Shown: positions 43,282 through 53,828 of the stretch, in pieces | Layout: every line of letters starts with the position of its first letter | Position numbering within the stretch: the first letter of the stretch is position 1 | DNA from: Actinomycetota bacterium | GTDB taxonomy: Bacteria; Actinomycetota; Nitriliruptoria; Nitriliruptorales; Nitriliruptoraceae | Direction: 5' to 3' | Assembly (NCBI GenBank): GCA_019347575.1 | Contig: JAHWKY010000003.1 | Span: 1-64,000, forward strand | Length of the DNA: 64,000 nt | Translations under genes and position numbers: made by a program | The notes under the pieces: model-generated | Database searches by the model: none | Told to the model about the DNA's origin: nothing | Seen by the model: only the letters and a program-made list of their open reading frames with translations

Positions 43282-45249
43282 TTGGCCCGGCGTCGACCAG
43301 AGCGCGTGGGGTTCGACCTGCTGCGCCAGCTCGCCCTCGGTCTGTCCACGTACCGTCTCTACCCCGGTGAGGTCGAGCAACCGGCGTTCGTAGCCGCGAG
43401 CGAGCGGATCCGTGAAGCGGCCGAGACCGCCCTCGCCGCTCGGGTCGTCCACTTCGATCTGCGTGCGGGTCACTTCCAGACGGCCGACGGCGAGATCCTG
43501 GAGGACGATCACGTCGCGCGCCTAGCCGATGCGGCCTACGTCCGTGGGATCGAGCACCTGCACCTGAGAGCGGTGCCGACCGTCGAGGAGCTCGATGGCC
43601 TCTTCGAGGTCCTCTCGCTGCCGGAGGAGGACGTCGTCGCAGCACCCGGAGGCGCCGAGGCGCTCACCCGGGCACGCGGCATCGCCTCCGTCAGCGTCGG
43701 AGTGGTCGCGCCACGGCCGGGTGACGCCGGGGCGTTGTCGCTCGACCTGCTGGGGCCCGAGCAGCTCGCGCTGTGGGACGAGATGCTGCAGCCCGACGAG
43801 CTCGTCTCGGCCGTGCTCGAGGGGTTCGAGGGCTCCACCGCGACGAAGGCCGATCAGGTCTACCGGCGTCTCAAGCGGATCGAAGCCGAACTGCCCGACA
43901 CGCTCGGCAGGAGCGCCGAGTTCGTGGATGCGGTGGAACGGGTCGTCTCGGCACTCCCCGACGAGCTGAGGCGTGAGTTCGCCGCGCTCGCGATGATGCG
44001 GGCGGGGTCCGACGCTCTCGCGGAGCGCTTCCTCAGCCACCTCACCGACTCTGACCTGACCGATCTGCTGGAGTTGGTGGCTCAGGGAGGGGCTGACCCG
44101 ACCGATCTCGCGCGCCGCCTCCAGCAGGTGGTCGGGCGGCAGAGCACGTTCGTCGATCTCGTCGACGCGATGTTCGGACAGCGCGAACCTGCGGGGCTGG
44201 ACGAGGGCGAGGGTCCGACCCTCGCCACGGTCACCGCGGCTTCCGCTGCCAACGATGTGCGACCGGCCGTCGCGGACCTGGTCTCGCAGCGAGTCGCCGC
44301 GGGCTACGCCCCGAACGCCGCCGCGATCCGAGCCGTCTTCCCCGAGAGCTTCGAGGAGCAGAACGCGGTCGCGCTCACCGCGTTCCGCGATTACCTGCAG
44401 GTCCTCGATCCCGGGCCGCTCTTCGACGGGGCGCTCGAGAGTTGGCGCACGGCCCTGCGTGATGTGCTCTCGCAGCGGGACGTGGCGGGAGTGTCGAGGT
44501 TCGTCGACGCGGTCGTGACCGCGGACGTGGGACCCGACAAGCAGCGGGCCGTGCGCACGGCCCTCAAGGGCGTGCTCGACCCTGAGCTGGTCGCGGACAT
44601 GGCCCAGTGGGCCCGTGAGGACGGCGATGTCGATCAGGTCCGCTCGCTGTTGGCGATCTTCGACACCGTCGCCGTCGACGGTCTGCTCGATGCCCTGGCG
44701 GCGGAGGTGGACCGCGGTCGCCGCGCCGTCATGCTGGGCATGGTGACCGAGCTCGGCGAGGGCCACGCCGATCTCGTGGCCGAGCGGCTCGATGACAACC
44801 GCTGGTACGTCGTGCGCAACGCCGTGACGATCCTCGGCCGCATAGGGGGGGAAGGGGCACTCAGCGCCTTGGTGAAGGCGGCCAGCCATCCCGACTCGAC
44901 GGTGCGCCGTGAGGTCGTGCGCAGCCTCGTCGGCAGCGCGGGCGTCGACGCGGTTCCCTATCTCGCGCGGCTGGGCGCCGACGACGACGGCGGCGTCGCC
45001 AAGGCGGCGGTCGGCGCACTCGCCGCGATGCGTGCGCCGGCGGCGACGGCGGCGCTGGTGCAGTTGGCGCGCAACGCCGATGCGATGGAGACGCGCCGGC
45101 GGGCGCTCGAGGCGCTCGCGGTGTCCCGCGATCCGGAGGTGACCGTCACACTGCGGACGCTCGGAGCACGCTCGAGCCGTCCGCGCTTGCCGTGGTCGCT
45201 GCGGCGCCTCGCGCGAAGGCTCGCGCGGCGTCGGGAGCGTCGACCGTGA
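43282..45249 (+). CDS. HEAT-repeat protein with N-terminal domain shared with next gene
   Basis: 655 residues from TTG 43282, with GGGAGGTGGGA 5 bp upstream; GTG 43267 is an alternative. N-terminus LLRQLALGLSTYRLYPGEVE resembles that of the HD protein that follows (LRALSSARQTFALYPGGHPE). Middle is helical. C-terminal HEAT repeats from about residue 500: VRNAVTILGRIGGEGALSAL, VRREVVRSLVGSAGVDAVPY, VAKAAVGALAAMRAPAATAA. Probably a scaffold working with the HD protein, whose gene overlaps it by 4 bp (inference). Confidence 0.75.
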   Translation: MARRRPERVGFDLLRQLALGLSTYRLYPGEVEQPAFVAASERIREAAETALAARVVHFDLRAGHFQTADGEILEDDHVARLADAAYVRGIEHLHLRAVPTVEELDGLFEVLSLPEEDVVAAPGGAEALTRARGIASVSVGVVAPRPGDAGALSLDLLGPEQLALWDEMLQPDELVSAVLEGFEGSTATKADQVYRRLKRIEAELPDTLGRSAEFVDAVERVVSALPDELRREFAALAMMRAGSDALAERFLSHLTDSDLTDLLELVAQGGADPTDLARRLQQVVGRQSTFVDLVDAMFGQREPAGLDEGEGPTLATVTAASAANDVRPAVADLVSQRVAAGYAPNAAAIRAVFPESFEEQNAVALTAFRDYLQVLDPGPLFDGALESWRTALRDVLSQRDVAGVSRFVDAVVTADVGPDKQRAVRTALKGVLDPELVADMAQWAREDGDVDQVRSLLAIFDTVAVDGLLDALAAEVDRGRRAVMLGMVTELGEGHADLVAERLDDNRWYVVRNAVTILGRIGGEGALSALVKAASHPDSTVRREVVRSLVGSAGVDAVPYLARLGADDDGGVAKAAVGALAAMRAPAATAALVQLARNADAMETRRRALEALAVSRDPEVTVTLRTLGARSSRPRLPWSLRRLARRLARRRERRP

Positions 45250-46793
45250 CCCGTGTGCCGGCCCCTGGTCTCGCGGCGCTCAAGGCGGTCCGTCCGCTCC
45301 TGCGGGCACTGTCGTCAGCGCGCCAGACCTTCGCGCTCTATCCCGGTGGGCACCCCGAGCGAACAGCCGTCGTGCGCCAGCTGCGTGACCACATGCGGAA
45401 GTTGCTCGACAGCGTCGATGAACCGGTGCTCTTCGTCGCGCGCCGCAGCCTGTACCTGGGTCCCACGCTCCTCGCGCGCGAATCGCTCGCGTCCGCCGAC
45501 CTCGTGAAGCGCTTCGAGGACGCCGGGATCTTCGCGGTCGAGATCCTGCCGGGCGTGGACGAGGACGACGTCCTCGCCCTGATCCAGATGCTCGAGGGTG
45601 ATCGACCCGCTGACCAGCTGCACGGCGGCCTGCGCATCAACCGGGTGAAGCCGACCCTCGACGTGGTAGCCGAGCAGCAGCTGCAGTTGCAGGAGCTGCG
45701 TGCTCTGTACGGCGAGGGGCTGGAGGTCCTGCGTCAGGCGGCGGTGCGGGTCGCATCCGGCGACGCGGTCGACCTCGGAACCGCGGTGTCACTGGTCGAG
45801 CGGCTGGCCGACGAGGTCGTCCGCGACCCCACCAACGCGCTGTTGCTCACGACCGTGAAGTCGTACGACGAGTACACCTACTACCACATGATCAACGTGT
45901 GCATGCTGTCGGTCGCGTTGGGCAACGCCGTCGGTCTGCACCGCGAGCAGGTCGTCGCGCTCGGGATCGGCGGGCTGTTGCACGACGTCGGGAAGGTCAA
46001 CGTCCCCAGCGAGATCCTCACGCACGTCGGCAAGCTCGACGAGGAACAGTGGCGCCTGATCCAGCGCCACCCGATCGAAGGCGCGGGGCTGCTGTTCTCC
46101 ACGACCGAGGGGCTCTACCACCCCGCCGCCGCGGTCGTGCTCGAGCATCACGCAGCCTACGACCTCAAGGGCTACCCCAGCCTCACGGGGCGGCCCCATC
46201 CATCCATACCGGCGCGACTCGTCTCGGTCGCCGACTGCTTCGACGCCGTCACCTCCAAACGCGCGTACCGGGCCGCGGCGGGACGTCAGCAGGCTCTGAG
46301 CATCCTGGAGTCCGCGGCCGGCAAGGGCTTCGACCCGCGCATGGTGAACGTGTTCATCGGTGTCCTCGGGGTGTTCCCGATCGGCTCGCTCGTCCGCCTC
46401 GACAGCGGCGAGGTCGCGCTCGTGGTCGACTACGTCGACGATCACCACACGGCGCGGCCGCGGGTCCGCCCCGTCCTCGACGCCGGCGGGAACGCGGTCG
46501 TGGGTGAGGATCGCGACCTCACCGCCACACGACCGGATGGAACCTACCTGTGGAACGTGACCGGCACCGTCGATCCCGGCGAGCTCGGGTTCGATGTCGT
46601 CGAGTTCCTCTCGACCGGCGACCTCGACGCCGCGTTCGCCACCACCGACGAGACCCCCCAGGGCCTCGTCCACGAGCCCTCGCCGGGCGAGAGCGTGCCC
46701 GAGGGCTACGTCGACACCCACCGCGACAACCACGGGGCGGTGCCGGTCACTCTCGACCCGGACGTGGCGCCTCCGTTCGAGCCCGAGGGCTGA
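45246..46793 (+). CDS. HD-GYP-type metal-dependent phosphohydrolase
   Basis: 515 residues from GTG 45246. Residues 1-200 form the N-terminal domain shared with the HEAT gene. The HD-GYP core has H214, the HD pair H246-D247 in GGLLHDVGKVNVP, H275 in QRHPIEGAGLL, H301-H302 in EHHAAYDLKGYPS (the HHExxDGxGYP motif in altered form) and D330 in VADCFDAVTSKRAYR. All metal ligands remain, so it may cleave c-di-GMP or a related nucleotide. The altered GYP motif makes the substrate uncertain. An acidic tail follows. Confidence 0.82.
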   Translation: MTRVPAPGLAALKAVRPLLRALSSARQTFALYPGGHPERTAVVRQLRDHMRKLLDSVDEPVLFVARRSLYLGPTLLARESLASADLVKRFEDAGIFAVEILPGVDEDDVLALIQMLEGDRPADQLHGGLRINRVKPTLDVVAEQQLQLQELRALYGEGLEVLRQAAVRVASGDAVDLGTAVSLVERLADEVVRDPTNALLLTTVKSYDEYTYYHMINVCMLSVALGNAVGLHREQVVALGIGGLLHDVGKVNVPSEILTHVGKLDEEQWRLIQRHPIEGAGLLFSTTEGLYHPAAAVVLEHHAAYDLKGYPSLTGRPHPSIPARLVSVADCFDAVTSKRAYRAAAGRQQALSILESAAGKGFDPRMVNVFIGVLGVFPIGSLVRLDSGEVALVVDYVDDHHTARPRVRPVLDAGGNAVVGEDRDLTATRPDGTYLWNVTGTVDPGELGFDVVEFLSTGDLDAAFATTDETPQGLVHEPSPGESVPEGYVDTHRDNHGAVPVTLDPDVAPPFEPEG

Positions 46794-46863
46794 GCTGTGA
46801 CGGGTGAGCGGACACCTCACGCCCGGTAAGGTTCCTCCCTCTCCCCGTCAGTCCGGAGGACGT

Positions 46864-49572
46864 ATGCGCGTCGCCGTGATCGGTGTCGGCCACGTCGGCC
46901 TCGTCAGCGCCGCCTGCCTCGCCAGGTGGGGGCACGATGTGGTCGGCATGGACGACGACAGCGCCAAGATCGAGACGTTGCGATCCGGCACGATGCCGTT
47001 CCACGAGCCGGGGCTCGCCGAGCTCGTCGACGAGGGTGTCGCTGAAGGGCGGCTGACCTTCACCGACGACCTGACCGCGGCCCTCGACGGCGCCGCGGCA
47101 GCGTTCGTGTGCGTCGGCACACCCTCGCTGCCCGGGGGGGCGCCGAACCTGAGCTACGTCGAGCGCGTCGGTCGTGAGGCCGCCGTCCACGCTACCGACT
47201 CGCTGGTGCTGATCGAGAAGTCCACCGTCCCGGCCAACACGGGTGTCCGCCTTCAGCAAGTCATCGCGCGCGAGCAGGCCCGGGCCGGTCACGAGGTCCA
47301 CGTCGAGGTCGCGTCCAACCCCGAGTTCCTCCGCGAGGGCTCGGCGGTCGAGGACACGCTCTACCCCGACCGCATCGTCATCGGGGCGGGCAGTGAGCGT
47401 GCCGGCGAGGTCGTGCGGGCCATCTACGAGCCGCTCCTCGCCGAGCACGACGTCCCCGTCATCCAGACCGACCTGCAGACCGCGGAACTCATCAAGCACG
47501 CTTCGAACGGCTTCCTCGCGATGAAGATCTCCTTCATCAACGCGGTTGCCCACATCTGCGATGCGGTCGGCGCTGACGTCGAGGCGGTCGCCGATGGCAT
47601 GGGCTACGACCACCGCATCGGTCGGTCGTTCCTCCACGCGGGCCTTGGTTGGGGCGGGAGTTGCCTCGTCGGCGAGGAGACCGTCCTCGTGCGCCGTGAT
47701 GGGGCACCCCGCCACATGACGATCGCGGACTTCTGGGCGCACGTCACCGAGCATGGTCTGGACGGGTGGGAGGTGCTCGCGTGGCACCCGGAGCGCCGTC
47801 GACCGGAGTACCTGCCAGTGGGTGCAGCCACAGCTCGTCCCTACCAGAGTGATCTCATCGAGGTACGGACGAAGACGGGGCGCCGACTCCGTTGTACGAC
47901 GGACCACCCCTTCGTGGTTGGCGACGGGGCGACAGTGGCGACCACCGTGAAGCTCGCGGAGGAGTTGACGACCACCGACTGGCTGCCCCTCGCCTGCGGG
48001 AGGCAGACGCCGGACTTCCCGGACCCGGTGGCGGTGAGCACTCTCGCAGCCGTCGGCGCAGGGAAGGTGTCGGAGGGTGACGTGATCCAACGACTGGATC
48101 CCGCCCAGGTCGACGAGGTACGCGAACGTGCTGCGGCCATCCCCACACCTCGACGGTACGACGTCCTCCGCAACGGGACGATCCGACTCGATGAGTCGCG
48201 CGGACTCGGCCACCTGCCGCCAGGCGGGACGTACGGCACGGCCACGAACGGCACCTACGTTCCGGATCTGGTACCGCTTGATGAGGACTTCTGGCGCATG
48301 ATCGGCCTGTTCCTCGCAGAGGGTCACGTCTCCACCGATGGTCGCCGGATGCGTGTGAGCTGGTCGTTCCACCCCACCGACGAGGGAGACCTGGTCGAGT
48401 TCGTGCACGCCTACTGGGAGCAGCAGGGTGTGAAGGTCTCGAACTACCGCGCCCCTACGGCGGCGAACGTGTCGATCTCATCGAGGTTGCTGGCGTCTTG
48501 GTTCATCGACGTCCTGGAGCTGGGCGCTGATGCGTACACGAAGCGGGTGCCGGACCTCATCTGGGACGCGCCCTACGAGCACAAGCGCGCGTTGCTGCGC
48601 GGCCTCTGGGACGGAGACGGCAGCTGGTCGCTGGTCAACGATGGGCCGAGCGTCATCCTCGAGTACGGGACCGTGTCACCGATGCTGGCGGACGGCATCC
48701 TTCGTCTCCTCAGCGATCTCGGCTTCGTCGCGAGCCTGCGCGTCGGGCGGACCGCGAAGTCCACCGTCGACACGTACTGGATCCGGCTCAGTGGCGCCGA
48801 TCAGATCGAGGCGGCGCTATGGCTGTTCCCGCCGGGCGAAGCCGCCGAGATCCAGGCGAACATCGGCCGCCAGAGCAAGCGGATCGCTCCGACGGGTCAC
48901 CGATGGTTGGGTGATGGCAGCACATGGGTCCGCGTCACGGAGACGCGCCGGGAGCACTTCGATGGTCTCGTGTACTCCCTCGAGGTACCCGATGCGCACA
49001 CGATCGTGACGACGGGCGGTCTGGTCACCCACAACTGTTTCCCGAAGGATGTCGATGCGTTCGTTCACCTGGCCAGCAGCGTGGGTTACGAGTTCAAGCT
49101 GCTCGAGGAGGTCCGCGCGATCAACCTCGGACAGCTCGACCACGTCATGCACCTGCTGGCCAGCGAGCTGTGGCACCTCGAGGGCAAGACGGTGACCCTG
49201 CTCGGGGCGGCGTTCAAGCCTGGCACCGATGACCTGCGCAACGCTCCCGCGATCGACCTCGCGCATCGTCTCCTCGAGGCTGGGGCCGATGTTCGGATCT
49301 ACGATCCGGTGGCCACGTCCGGCGTGAAGGAGGTCCTGCCGGACGTCGAGGTGTTCGAGGAACCTGTGGCGGCCTGCACCGGGGCGCACGCGGTGGTCGT
49401 CTGCACCGAGTGGGACGAGATCCGTCAGCTCGAACCGCACGATCTCGTCGCGGCGCTCGCCTACCCGGTGCTCATCGACGGGCGCAACGTGTTCGATCCG
49501 GCTGCGATGGTCGCGGCGGGGTTGGCGTACCACAGCATCGGCCGACCCGTCCCCGGACGCGATCCGGCGTGA
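46864..49572 (+). CDS. ugd: UDP-glucose 6-dehydrogenase precursor with intein
   Basis: 902 residues from ATG 46864. The N-extein (1-266) has [20 protein letters not shown] (NAD site) and [20 protein letters not shown], ending GLGWGGS. The intein is 267-724. The C-extein (725-902) starts with catalytic Cys725 in CFPKDVDAF and has [20 protein letters not shown]. Spliced product is 444 residues, normal for UGDH, which oxidises UDP-glucose to UDP-glucuronate. Catalysis should depend on splicing, because the nucleophile is the +1 extein residue. uxs, using its product, overlaps the stop by 4 bp. TAAGGT at 46827-46832 is a possible -10 box. Confidence 0.95.
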   Translation: MRVAVIGVGHVGLVSAACLARWGHDVVGMDDDSAKIETLRSGTMPFHEPGLAELVDEGVAEGRLTFTDDLTAALDGAAAAFVCVGTPSLPGGAPNLSYVERVGREAAVHATDSLVLIEKSTVPANTGVRLQQVIAREQARAGHEVHVEVASNPEFLREGSAVEDTLYPDRIVIGAGSERAGEVVRAIYEPLLAEHDVPVIQTDLQTAELIKHASNGFLAMKISFINAVAHICDAVGADVEAVADGMGYDHRIGRSFLHAGLGWGGSCLVGEETVLVRRDGAPRHMTIADFWAHVTEHGLDGWEVLAWHPERRRPEYLPVGAATARPYQSDLIEVRTKTGRRLRCTTDHPFVVGDGATVATTVKLAEELTTTDWLPLACGRQTPDFPDPVAVSTLAAVGAGKVSEGDVIQRLDPAQVDEVRERAAAIPTPRRYDVLRNGTIRLDESRGLGHLPPGGTYGTATNGTYVPDLVPLDEDFWRMIGLFLAEGHVSTDGRRMRVSWSFHPTDEGDLVEFVHAYWEQQGVKVSNYRAPTAANVSISSRLLASWFIDVLELGADAYTKRVPDLIWDAPYEHKRALLRGLWDGDGSWSLVNDGPSVILEYGTVSPMLADGILRLLSDLGFVASLRVGRTAKSTVDTYWIRLSGADQIEAALWLFPPGEAAEIQANIGRQSKRIAPTGHRWLGDGSTWVRVTETRREHFDGLVYSLEVPDAHTIVTTGGLVTHNCFPKDVDAFVHLASSVGYEFKLLEEVRAINLGQLDHVMHLLASELWHLEGKTVTLLGAAFKPGTDDLRNAPAIDLAHRLLEAGADVRIYDPVATSGVKEVLPDVEVFEEPVAACTGAHAVVVCTEWDEIRQLEPHDLVAALAYPVLIDGRNVFDPAAMVAAGLAYHSIGRPVPGRDPA
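47662..49035 (+). mobile_element. Intein in ugd with LAGLIDADG homing endonuclease
   Basis: 458 residues. Block A starts at Cys267 ([14 protein letters not shown]). Block B has the TxxH motif in [12 protein letters not shown]. Two LAGLIDADG-type motifs are at about 480 ([10 protein letters not shown]) and 580 ([11 protein letters not shown]). Block F is [17 protein letters not shown] and block G ends THN before Cys725. Both endonuclease acidic residues are present, so it looks intact. It sits exactly before the UGDH catalytic cysteine, a conserved site typical of intein insertion. Confidence 0.95.
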
Positions 49573-50531
49573 GCTTCGACCTCGCCAGCCACGTCTCCGG
49601 GCGCCACGCCGTGGTCACCGGTGCGGCCGGCTTCCTCGGCTCCCACCTGTGTCGCAACCTCGTGGAGGCTGGGGCGCGCGTGACCGCGATCGACAACCTC
49701 ATCACCGGCAACGTCGACAACATCGAGCACCTGTTCGGACGGGCCGGGTTCGTGTTCCTCGACCACGACGTCACGAACTACCTCCACGTCCCAGGAGACG
49801 TCGACTTCGTCCTGCACTTCGCGTCACCGGCCTCGCCGATCGACTACCTGCGCTTGCCCATCCAGACGCTGAAGGTCGGGGCGCTCGGCACGCACAAGGT
49901 CCTCGGGCTGGCGAAGGACAAGGGTGCGCGGGTGCTGCTGGCCTCGACCAGCGAGGTCTACGGTGACCCGCAGGTCCACCCTCAGCCCGAGACGTACTGG
50001 GGCCACGTCAACCCGATCGGACCGCGGGGCGTGTACGACGAGGCGAAACGGTTCGCGGAGGCTCTCACCTACGCCTACCACCGCGCCCACGGTGTGGACG
50101 TCCGCGTCGCCCGCATCTTCAACACGTTCGGACCGCAGATCCGGCGTGACGACGGGCGGGCCGTCCCGACTTTCATCAAGCAGGCGCTCGCCGGCGAACC
50201 GCTCACCGTCCACGGCGACGGGTCGCAGACCCGGTCCCTCGCGTACGTCGACGACACCATCGAGGCCCTGCTGCGTCTGCTCGTCTCCGACTACACGGAT
50301 CCGGTCAACATCGGCAACGCCGACGAGGTCACGATCCGCGAACTGGCGGAGACGGTCGTGGACGTCGCGGGCTCCTCATCGACCATCACCTACGTCGAGC
50401 GCCCCGTCGACGATCCCGAGGTGCGCCGTCCCGACACGACGGTCGCCGAGCGCGAGCTGGGTTGGAAGGCGCAGGTGTCGCTACGTGAGGGCCTGGAACG
50501 GACCGTCGCCTGGTTCCACGGCCAACCCTGA
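49569..50531 (+). CDS. uxs: UDP-glucuronate decarboxylase (UDP-xylose synthase)
   Basis: 320 residues from GTG 49569 (4-bp overlap with ugd). SDR fold: [40 protein letters not shown] (typical of UXS), catalytic Tyr-x3-Lys in [33 protein letters not shown]. Converts UDP-glucuronate to UDP-xylose (or the 4-keto-pentose). Its pairing with ugd gives a two-step route from UDP-glucose. Ends 3 bp from convergent fcl. Confidence 0.93.
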   Translation: MSFDLASHVSGRHAVVTGAAGFLGSHLCRNLVEAGARVTAIDNLITGNVDNIEHLFGRAGFVFLDHDVTNYLHVPGDVDFVLHFASPASPIDYLRLPIQTLKVGALGTHKVLGLAKDKGARVLLASTSEVYGDPQVHPQPETYWGHVNPIGPRGVYDEAKRFAEALTYAYHRAHGVDVRVARIFNTFGPQIRRDDGRAVPTFIKQALAGEPLTVHGDGSQTRSLAYVDDTIEALLRLLVSDYTDPVNIGNADEVTIRELAETVVDVAGSSSTITYVERPVDDPEVRRPDTTVAERELGWKAQVSLREGLERTVAWFHGQP

Positions 50532-50534
50532 CGA

Positions 50535-51500
50535 TCAGGCGACACCGCGAGCCTCGTCGACGTGCTCGAGGTACCACGCGTAGGTGCCCTCGATCCCCTC
50601 GCGGAGGCCGATGGACTCTCGCCACCCGAGTCCGTGCAGCCGTGACACGTCGAGGAGCTTGCGGGGCGTGCCGTCCGGCATCGACGTGTCGTGGACGAAC
50701 TCGCCGTCCCAGCCGACCACCTCGGCGATGAGGTCGGCGAGCTCGCGGATCGAGATGTCCTCGCCCACGCCGACGTTGAGGTGCTCCTCGCCGGCGTAGT
50801 GCCGCAGCGCAAAGACGGTGGCGTCTGCCAGGTCGTCGACGTGGAGGAACTCGCGACGGGGGGTGCCGGTTCCCCAGAGCGTCACGGTGTCGTCCCCGGC
50901 CACCTTGGCCTCGTGGACCTTGCGCAGCAGCGCGGGCAGGACGTGGCTGGTCTCGAGGTCGAAGTTGTCGCCGGGCCCGTACAGGTTGGTCGGCATCAGG
51001 CTGATGGCGTCGAGGCCGTACTGCCGCCGGTACATCTTCGTCAGCTCGAGCGCCGCGATCTTGGCGATCGCGTAGCCCTCGTTCGTCGCCTCGAGCGGCC
51101 CGGTGAGGAGGTGCTCCTCCTTCATGGGCTGCGGGGCCTCGCGGGGGTAGATGCACGACGACCCGAGGTTGACGATCTTCTCGACCCCGTTGACCCGCGC
51201 CACCTCGATCGTGTTCGCCGCGATAACAAGGTTGTCGTAGAGGAACTCACCCTGCGCCGACCGGTTGGCGTGGATACCACCGACCTTCGCGGCGGCGAGG
51301 ACGAGCACGTCGGGGCGCGTGTCCGCCACGAACCGTTCGGTCGGCTCCTGGCGGGTCAGATCGAGCTCCGCCGAGGTCGCGGTGATGAGGTCGCTGATGG
51401 GTTCGTCGGCGAGCCTCCGCACCACCGCGGACCCGACGAGCCCCCGATGGCCCGCCACCCAGACGCGCTTGCCGCTGAGGTCGTAGACGGGGTCAGGCAC
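50535..51500 (-). CDS. fcl: GDP-L-fucose synthase
   Basis: 321 residues from GTG 51500. [60 protein letters not shown] and the catalytic Tyr-x3-Lys in [20 protein letters not shown] are GMER signatures. It epimerises and reduces GDP-4-keto-6-deoxymannose to GDP-L-fucose. Overlaps the gmd stop by 8 bp, last gene of a minus-strand three-gene set. Confidence 0.95.
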   Translation of the reverse strand: MPDPVYDLSGKRVWVAGHRGLVGSAVVRRLADEPISDLITATSAELDLTRQEPTERFVADTRPDVLVLAAAKVGGIHANRSAQGEFLYDNLVIAANTIEVARVNGVEKIVNLGSSCIYPREAPQPMKEEHLLTGPLEATNEGYAIAKIAALELTKMYRRQYGLDAISLMPTNLYGPGDNFDLETSHVLPALLRKVHEAKVAGDDTVTLWGTGTPRREFLHVDDLADATVFALRHYAGEEHLNVGVGEDISIRELADLIAEVVGWDGEFVHDTSMPDGTPRKLLDVSRLHGLGWRESIGLREGIEGTYAWYLEHVDEARGVA

Positions 51501-52527
51501 GCTGGTCTCCGTCGAACCGCTCGGCGACGATGGCGCGCGCTCCGTCGATCGATAGGTCACGGCCGGCGAGGTCGGACTCGACCATCTCGTGGATGAGCTC
51601 CTCGAAGGCCACCTTCGGCTTCCAGCCGAGTTCGGCCTCCGCCTTGCCGGGGTCGGCCCGGAGCTTCTCCACCTCGGTCGGCCGGTAGTACTTCGGGTCG
51701 ATCTCGACGAACCGCTCCCAGTCGAGGCCCACGTGCTGGAACGCGACACGACACAGGTCCCGCACGGTCTGCGACGTCCCGGTGCCGATGACGTAGTCAC
51801 GAGGCTCGTCCTGCTGGAGCATCATCCACATCGCCTCGACGAAGTCGCGCGCGTGCCCCCAGTCCCGCTCAGCGTCGAGGTTGCCGAGGTACACCCTCTG
51901 CTGGTTCCCCGCCACGATGTCCGCGACCGCCCGGGTCACCTTCCGCGTCACGAACGTCTCTCCGCGACGTGGTCCCTCATGGTTGAACAGGATGCCGGTG
52001 ACCGCGAAGAGGCCGTAGGCCTCCCGGTAGTTGCGGGTCATCCAGTACGCGTAGAGCTTCGCCGCGGCGTACGGCGAGCGGGGATGGAACGGCGTGTCCT
52101 CGTTCTGGGGCGGCGGCGACGCCCCGAACATCTCGGAGGTGCCCGCCTGGTAGAGCCGTGTCTCGACACCCGCCTCGCGGATCGCCTCGAGCAACCGGAC
52201 GGTGCCGAGTCCGTCGACATCGCCGGTGTACTCGGGCTGCTGGAAGCTGACGGCGACGTGCGACTGAGCGGCGAGGTTGTAGATCTCGTCCGGCTCCTTG
52301 GTGCGGATCAGCCGCGCGAGCTGGGAGCCGTCCGTCAGATCCCCGTAGTGCAGGAAGAGGCGCACGTCCTCCTCGTGGGGGTCCTGGTAGAGGTGGTCGA
52401 TGCGCTCGGTGTTGAAGCTCGATGCGCGCCGGATGAGCCCGTGCACCTCGTACCCCTTCGACAGCAGCAACTCGGTGAGATAGCTGCCATCTTGGCCGGT
52501 GATCCCGGTGATCAGTGCGCGCTTCAC
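51493..52527 (-). CDS. gmd: GDP-mannose 4,6-dehydratase
   Basis: 344 residues from GTG 52527. [60 protein letters not shown] and [20 protein letters not shown] are diagnostic of GMD, and [20 protein letters not shown] follows. It makes GDP-4-keto-6-deoxymannose for Fcl. Family numbering of the catalytic residues is kept (Tyr and Lys in YAAAK). Confidence 0.96.
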   Translation of the reverse strand: MKRALITGITGQDGSYLTELLLSKGYEVHGLIRRASSFNTERIDHLYQDPHEEDVRLFLHYGDLTDGSQLARLIRTKEPDEIYNLAAQSHVAVSFQQPEYTGDVDGLGTVRLLEAIREAGVETRLYQAGTSEMFGASPPPQNEDTPFHPRSPYAAAKLYAYWMTRNYREAYGLFAVTGILFNHEGPRRGETFVTRKVTRAVADIVAGNQQRVYLGNLDAERDWGHARDFVEAMWMMLQQDEPRDYVIGTGTSQTVRDLCRVAFQHVGLDWERFVEIDPKYYRPTEVEKLRADPGKAEAELGWKPKVAFEELIHEMVESDLAGRDLSIDGARAIVAERFDGDQRA

Positions 52528-52552
52528 GTGGCTCCGATCCGCTGCGACGAGT

Positions 52553-53626
52553 CTACGAACGACTGGCCGCGAGGTCTTGTTCGAACAGCTCGGCCATGTG
52601 CTCGAAGAACGGGTCGCCGGTGATCTCGTGCAGCGCGCGCTGTTGACGGATCGTCCGTTCGGGTCCGTAGTCAGCAACTGGCGGATCGAGTAGGTCGTAG
52701 CGGTTGACCTCGCCGGGACGCCGGAACGACTCCACGTAGCGTTTCACGCTGGCCATGCCACCTAGCAGCGTCCGCTCGACGTCTGCGGCCGGATGGCCCC
52801 ACTCGTAGGCGTAGTACAGGGCGAACACGGTCGTCACGTGGCCGTTCAACACCATCGGGCTGGGGTGGCCCACGAGTGGAGCCTCCTCGAACCACAGGTA
52901 ACCGTCGGGGGTGACGAACGCGATCGATCTCGGCCGGCCGTCGGGGTCGCTGCGCGTCAACGGGCCCGTGAGGTCCGCTGCCAGATCGCGGTACCGGTCT
53001 TCACCGAGGCAGCGCGCGAGCACGAGTAGACCCTGGATGGCACGAGCGTTCGCGTACGCGCTGGCCCAGCCGGGCTCGAGGACGGCGGAGCGGTACTCCC
53101 GCTCGAACCGGTAGACGACCACCTGGCCACCGATGGAAGGTTCGAGGTAGGCCTCCAGCCTCTCGACGAGGAGCGCCGCCAGCCGCTCGATGGACGCGCG
53201 GTCGGCAGGGTTCTCCTCGAGCCAGGAGCAGAACGAGGCGGCGTTCTTCATGAAGACGTGCGGGGCGAACGGTTGCTCGAAGCGGTCGATGTAGTCCTCT
53301 GGCCAGGGATGCGGGAGGTGGGGGTCCAGTTCATCGACCGGTGATGCGGGCGCGGCCCATCCGGTCGGGGGATCGATCTCCAGGAGCCGGTCGGGATCCT
53401 GGCCGGGCACGACCACGTAACTCGTGACACTCCACGGCTCGGCCTCGATGAGCTGCGCGGCCGCGAGGTCACTCGGATCGACGATGCCTGAACGCTCGAA
53501 CGGTGCCAGGCCAGGGTGGACCTCGGTCTCCCCAGGTACGAGCGCCGCGATCACGGCGATGACCATCACCGCAGCTAAACCGACGGCGACGATCCGGCTC
53601 GGAGGCCAGGCCCTGCCCTTCGACAT
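52553..53626 (-). CDS. Membrane-anchored D-glucuronyl C5-epimerase-like protein
   Basis: 357 residues from ATG 53626, with GGGGAGG 6 bp upstream; the frame is open 27 codons further but without a better site. N-terminal signal anchor ([20 protein letters not shown]). The catalytic domain matches the C5-epimerase C-terminal family: [30 protein letters not shown] and [19 protein letters not shown], where the NGH and the Tyr residues are typical. The family inverts C5 of uronic acids in polymers. Its neighbours make UDP-glucuronate, so a uronate-containing exopolysaccharide modified outside the membrane is plausible. Confidence 0.82.
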   Translation of the reverse strand: MSKGRAWPPSRIVAVGLAAVMVIAVIAALVPGETEVHPGLAPFERSGIVDPSDLAAAQLIEAEPWSVTSYVVVPGQDPDRLLEIDPPTGWAAPASPVDELDPHLPHPWPEDYIDRFEQPFAPHVFMKNAASFCSWLEENPADRASIERLAALLVERLEAYLEPSIGGQVVVYRFEREYRSAVLEPGWASAYANARAIQGLLVLARCLGEDRYRDLAADLTGPLTRSDPDGRPRSIAFVTPDGYLWFEEAPLVGHPSPMVLNGHVTTVFALYYAYEWGHPAADVERTLLGGMASVKRYVESFRRPGEVNRYDLLDPPVADYGPERTIRQQRALHEITGDPFFEHMAELFEQDLAASRS

Positions 53627-53828
53627 CGCGTACCTCCCCGTAGGTCCAGCGGACCTCGTGCGCGCTGAGCGGGCAGCCTCGTCGGGGAGGCTACCGAGGC
53701 GTGGCACCCACCGGAGCGGCTGTGGTCGAGCACGGTCGAGCCAGCAGCCTGGATCGCCCTCCGAGACGTCTCGCCTTCACTCGCGCGAGCATGTGCGAGA
53801 CTCCCCCCACCCGTTCGGAGCTACGCGC

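Noticed and set aside
47662-49035. Insertion that inactivates ugd (pseudogene)
   Set aside because: The insert is in frame and has all intein splicing blocks with correct Cys and Asn-Cys junctions, so the gene should be functional after splicing.
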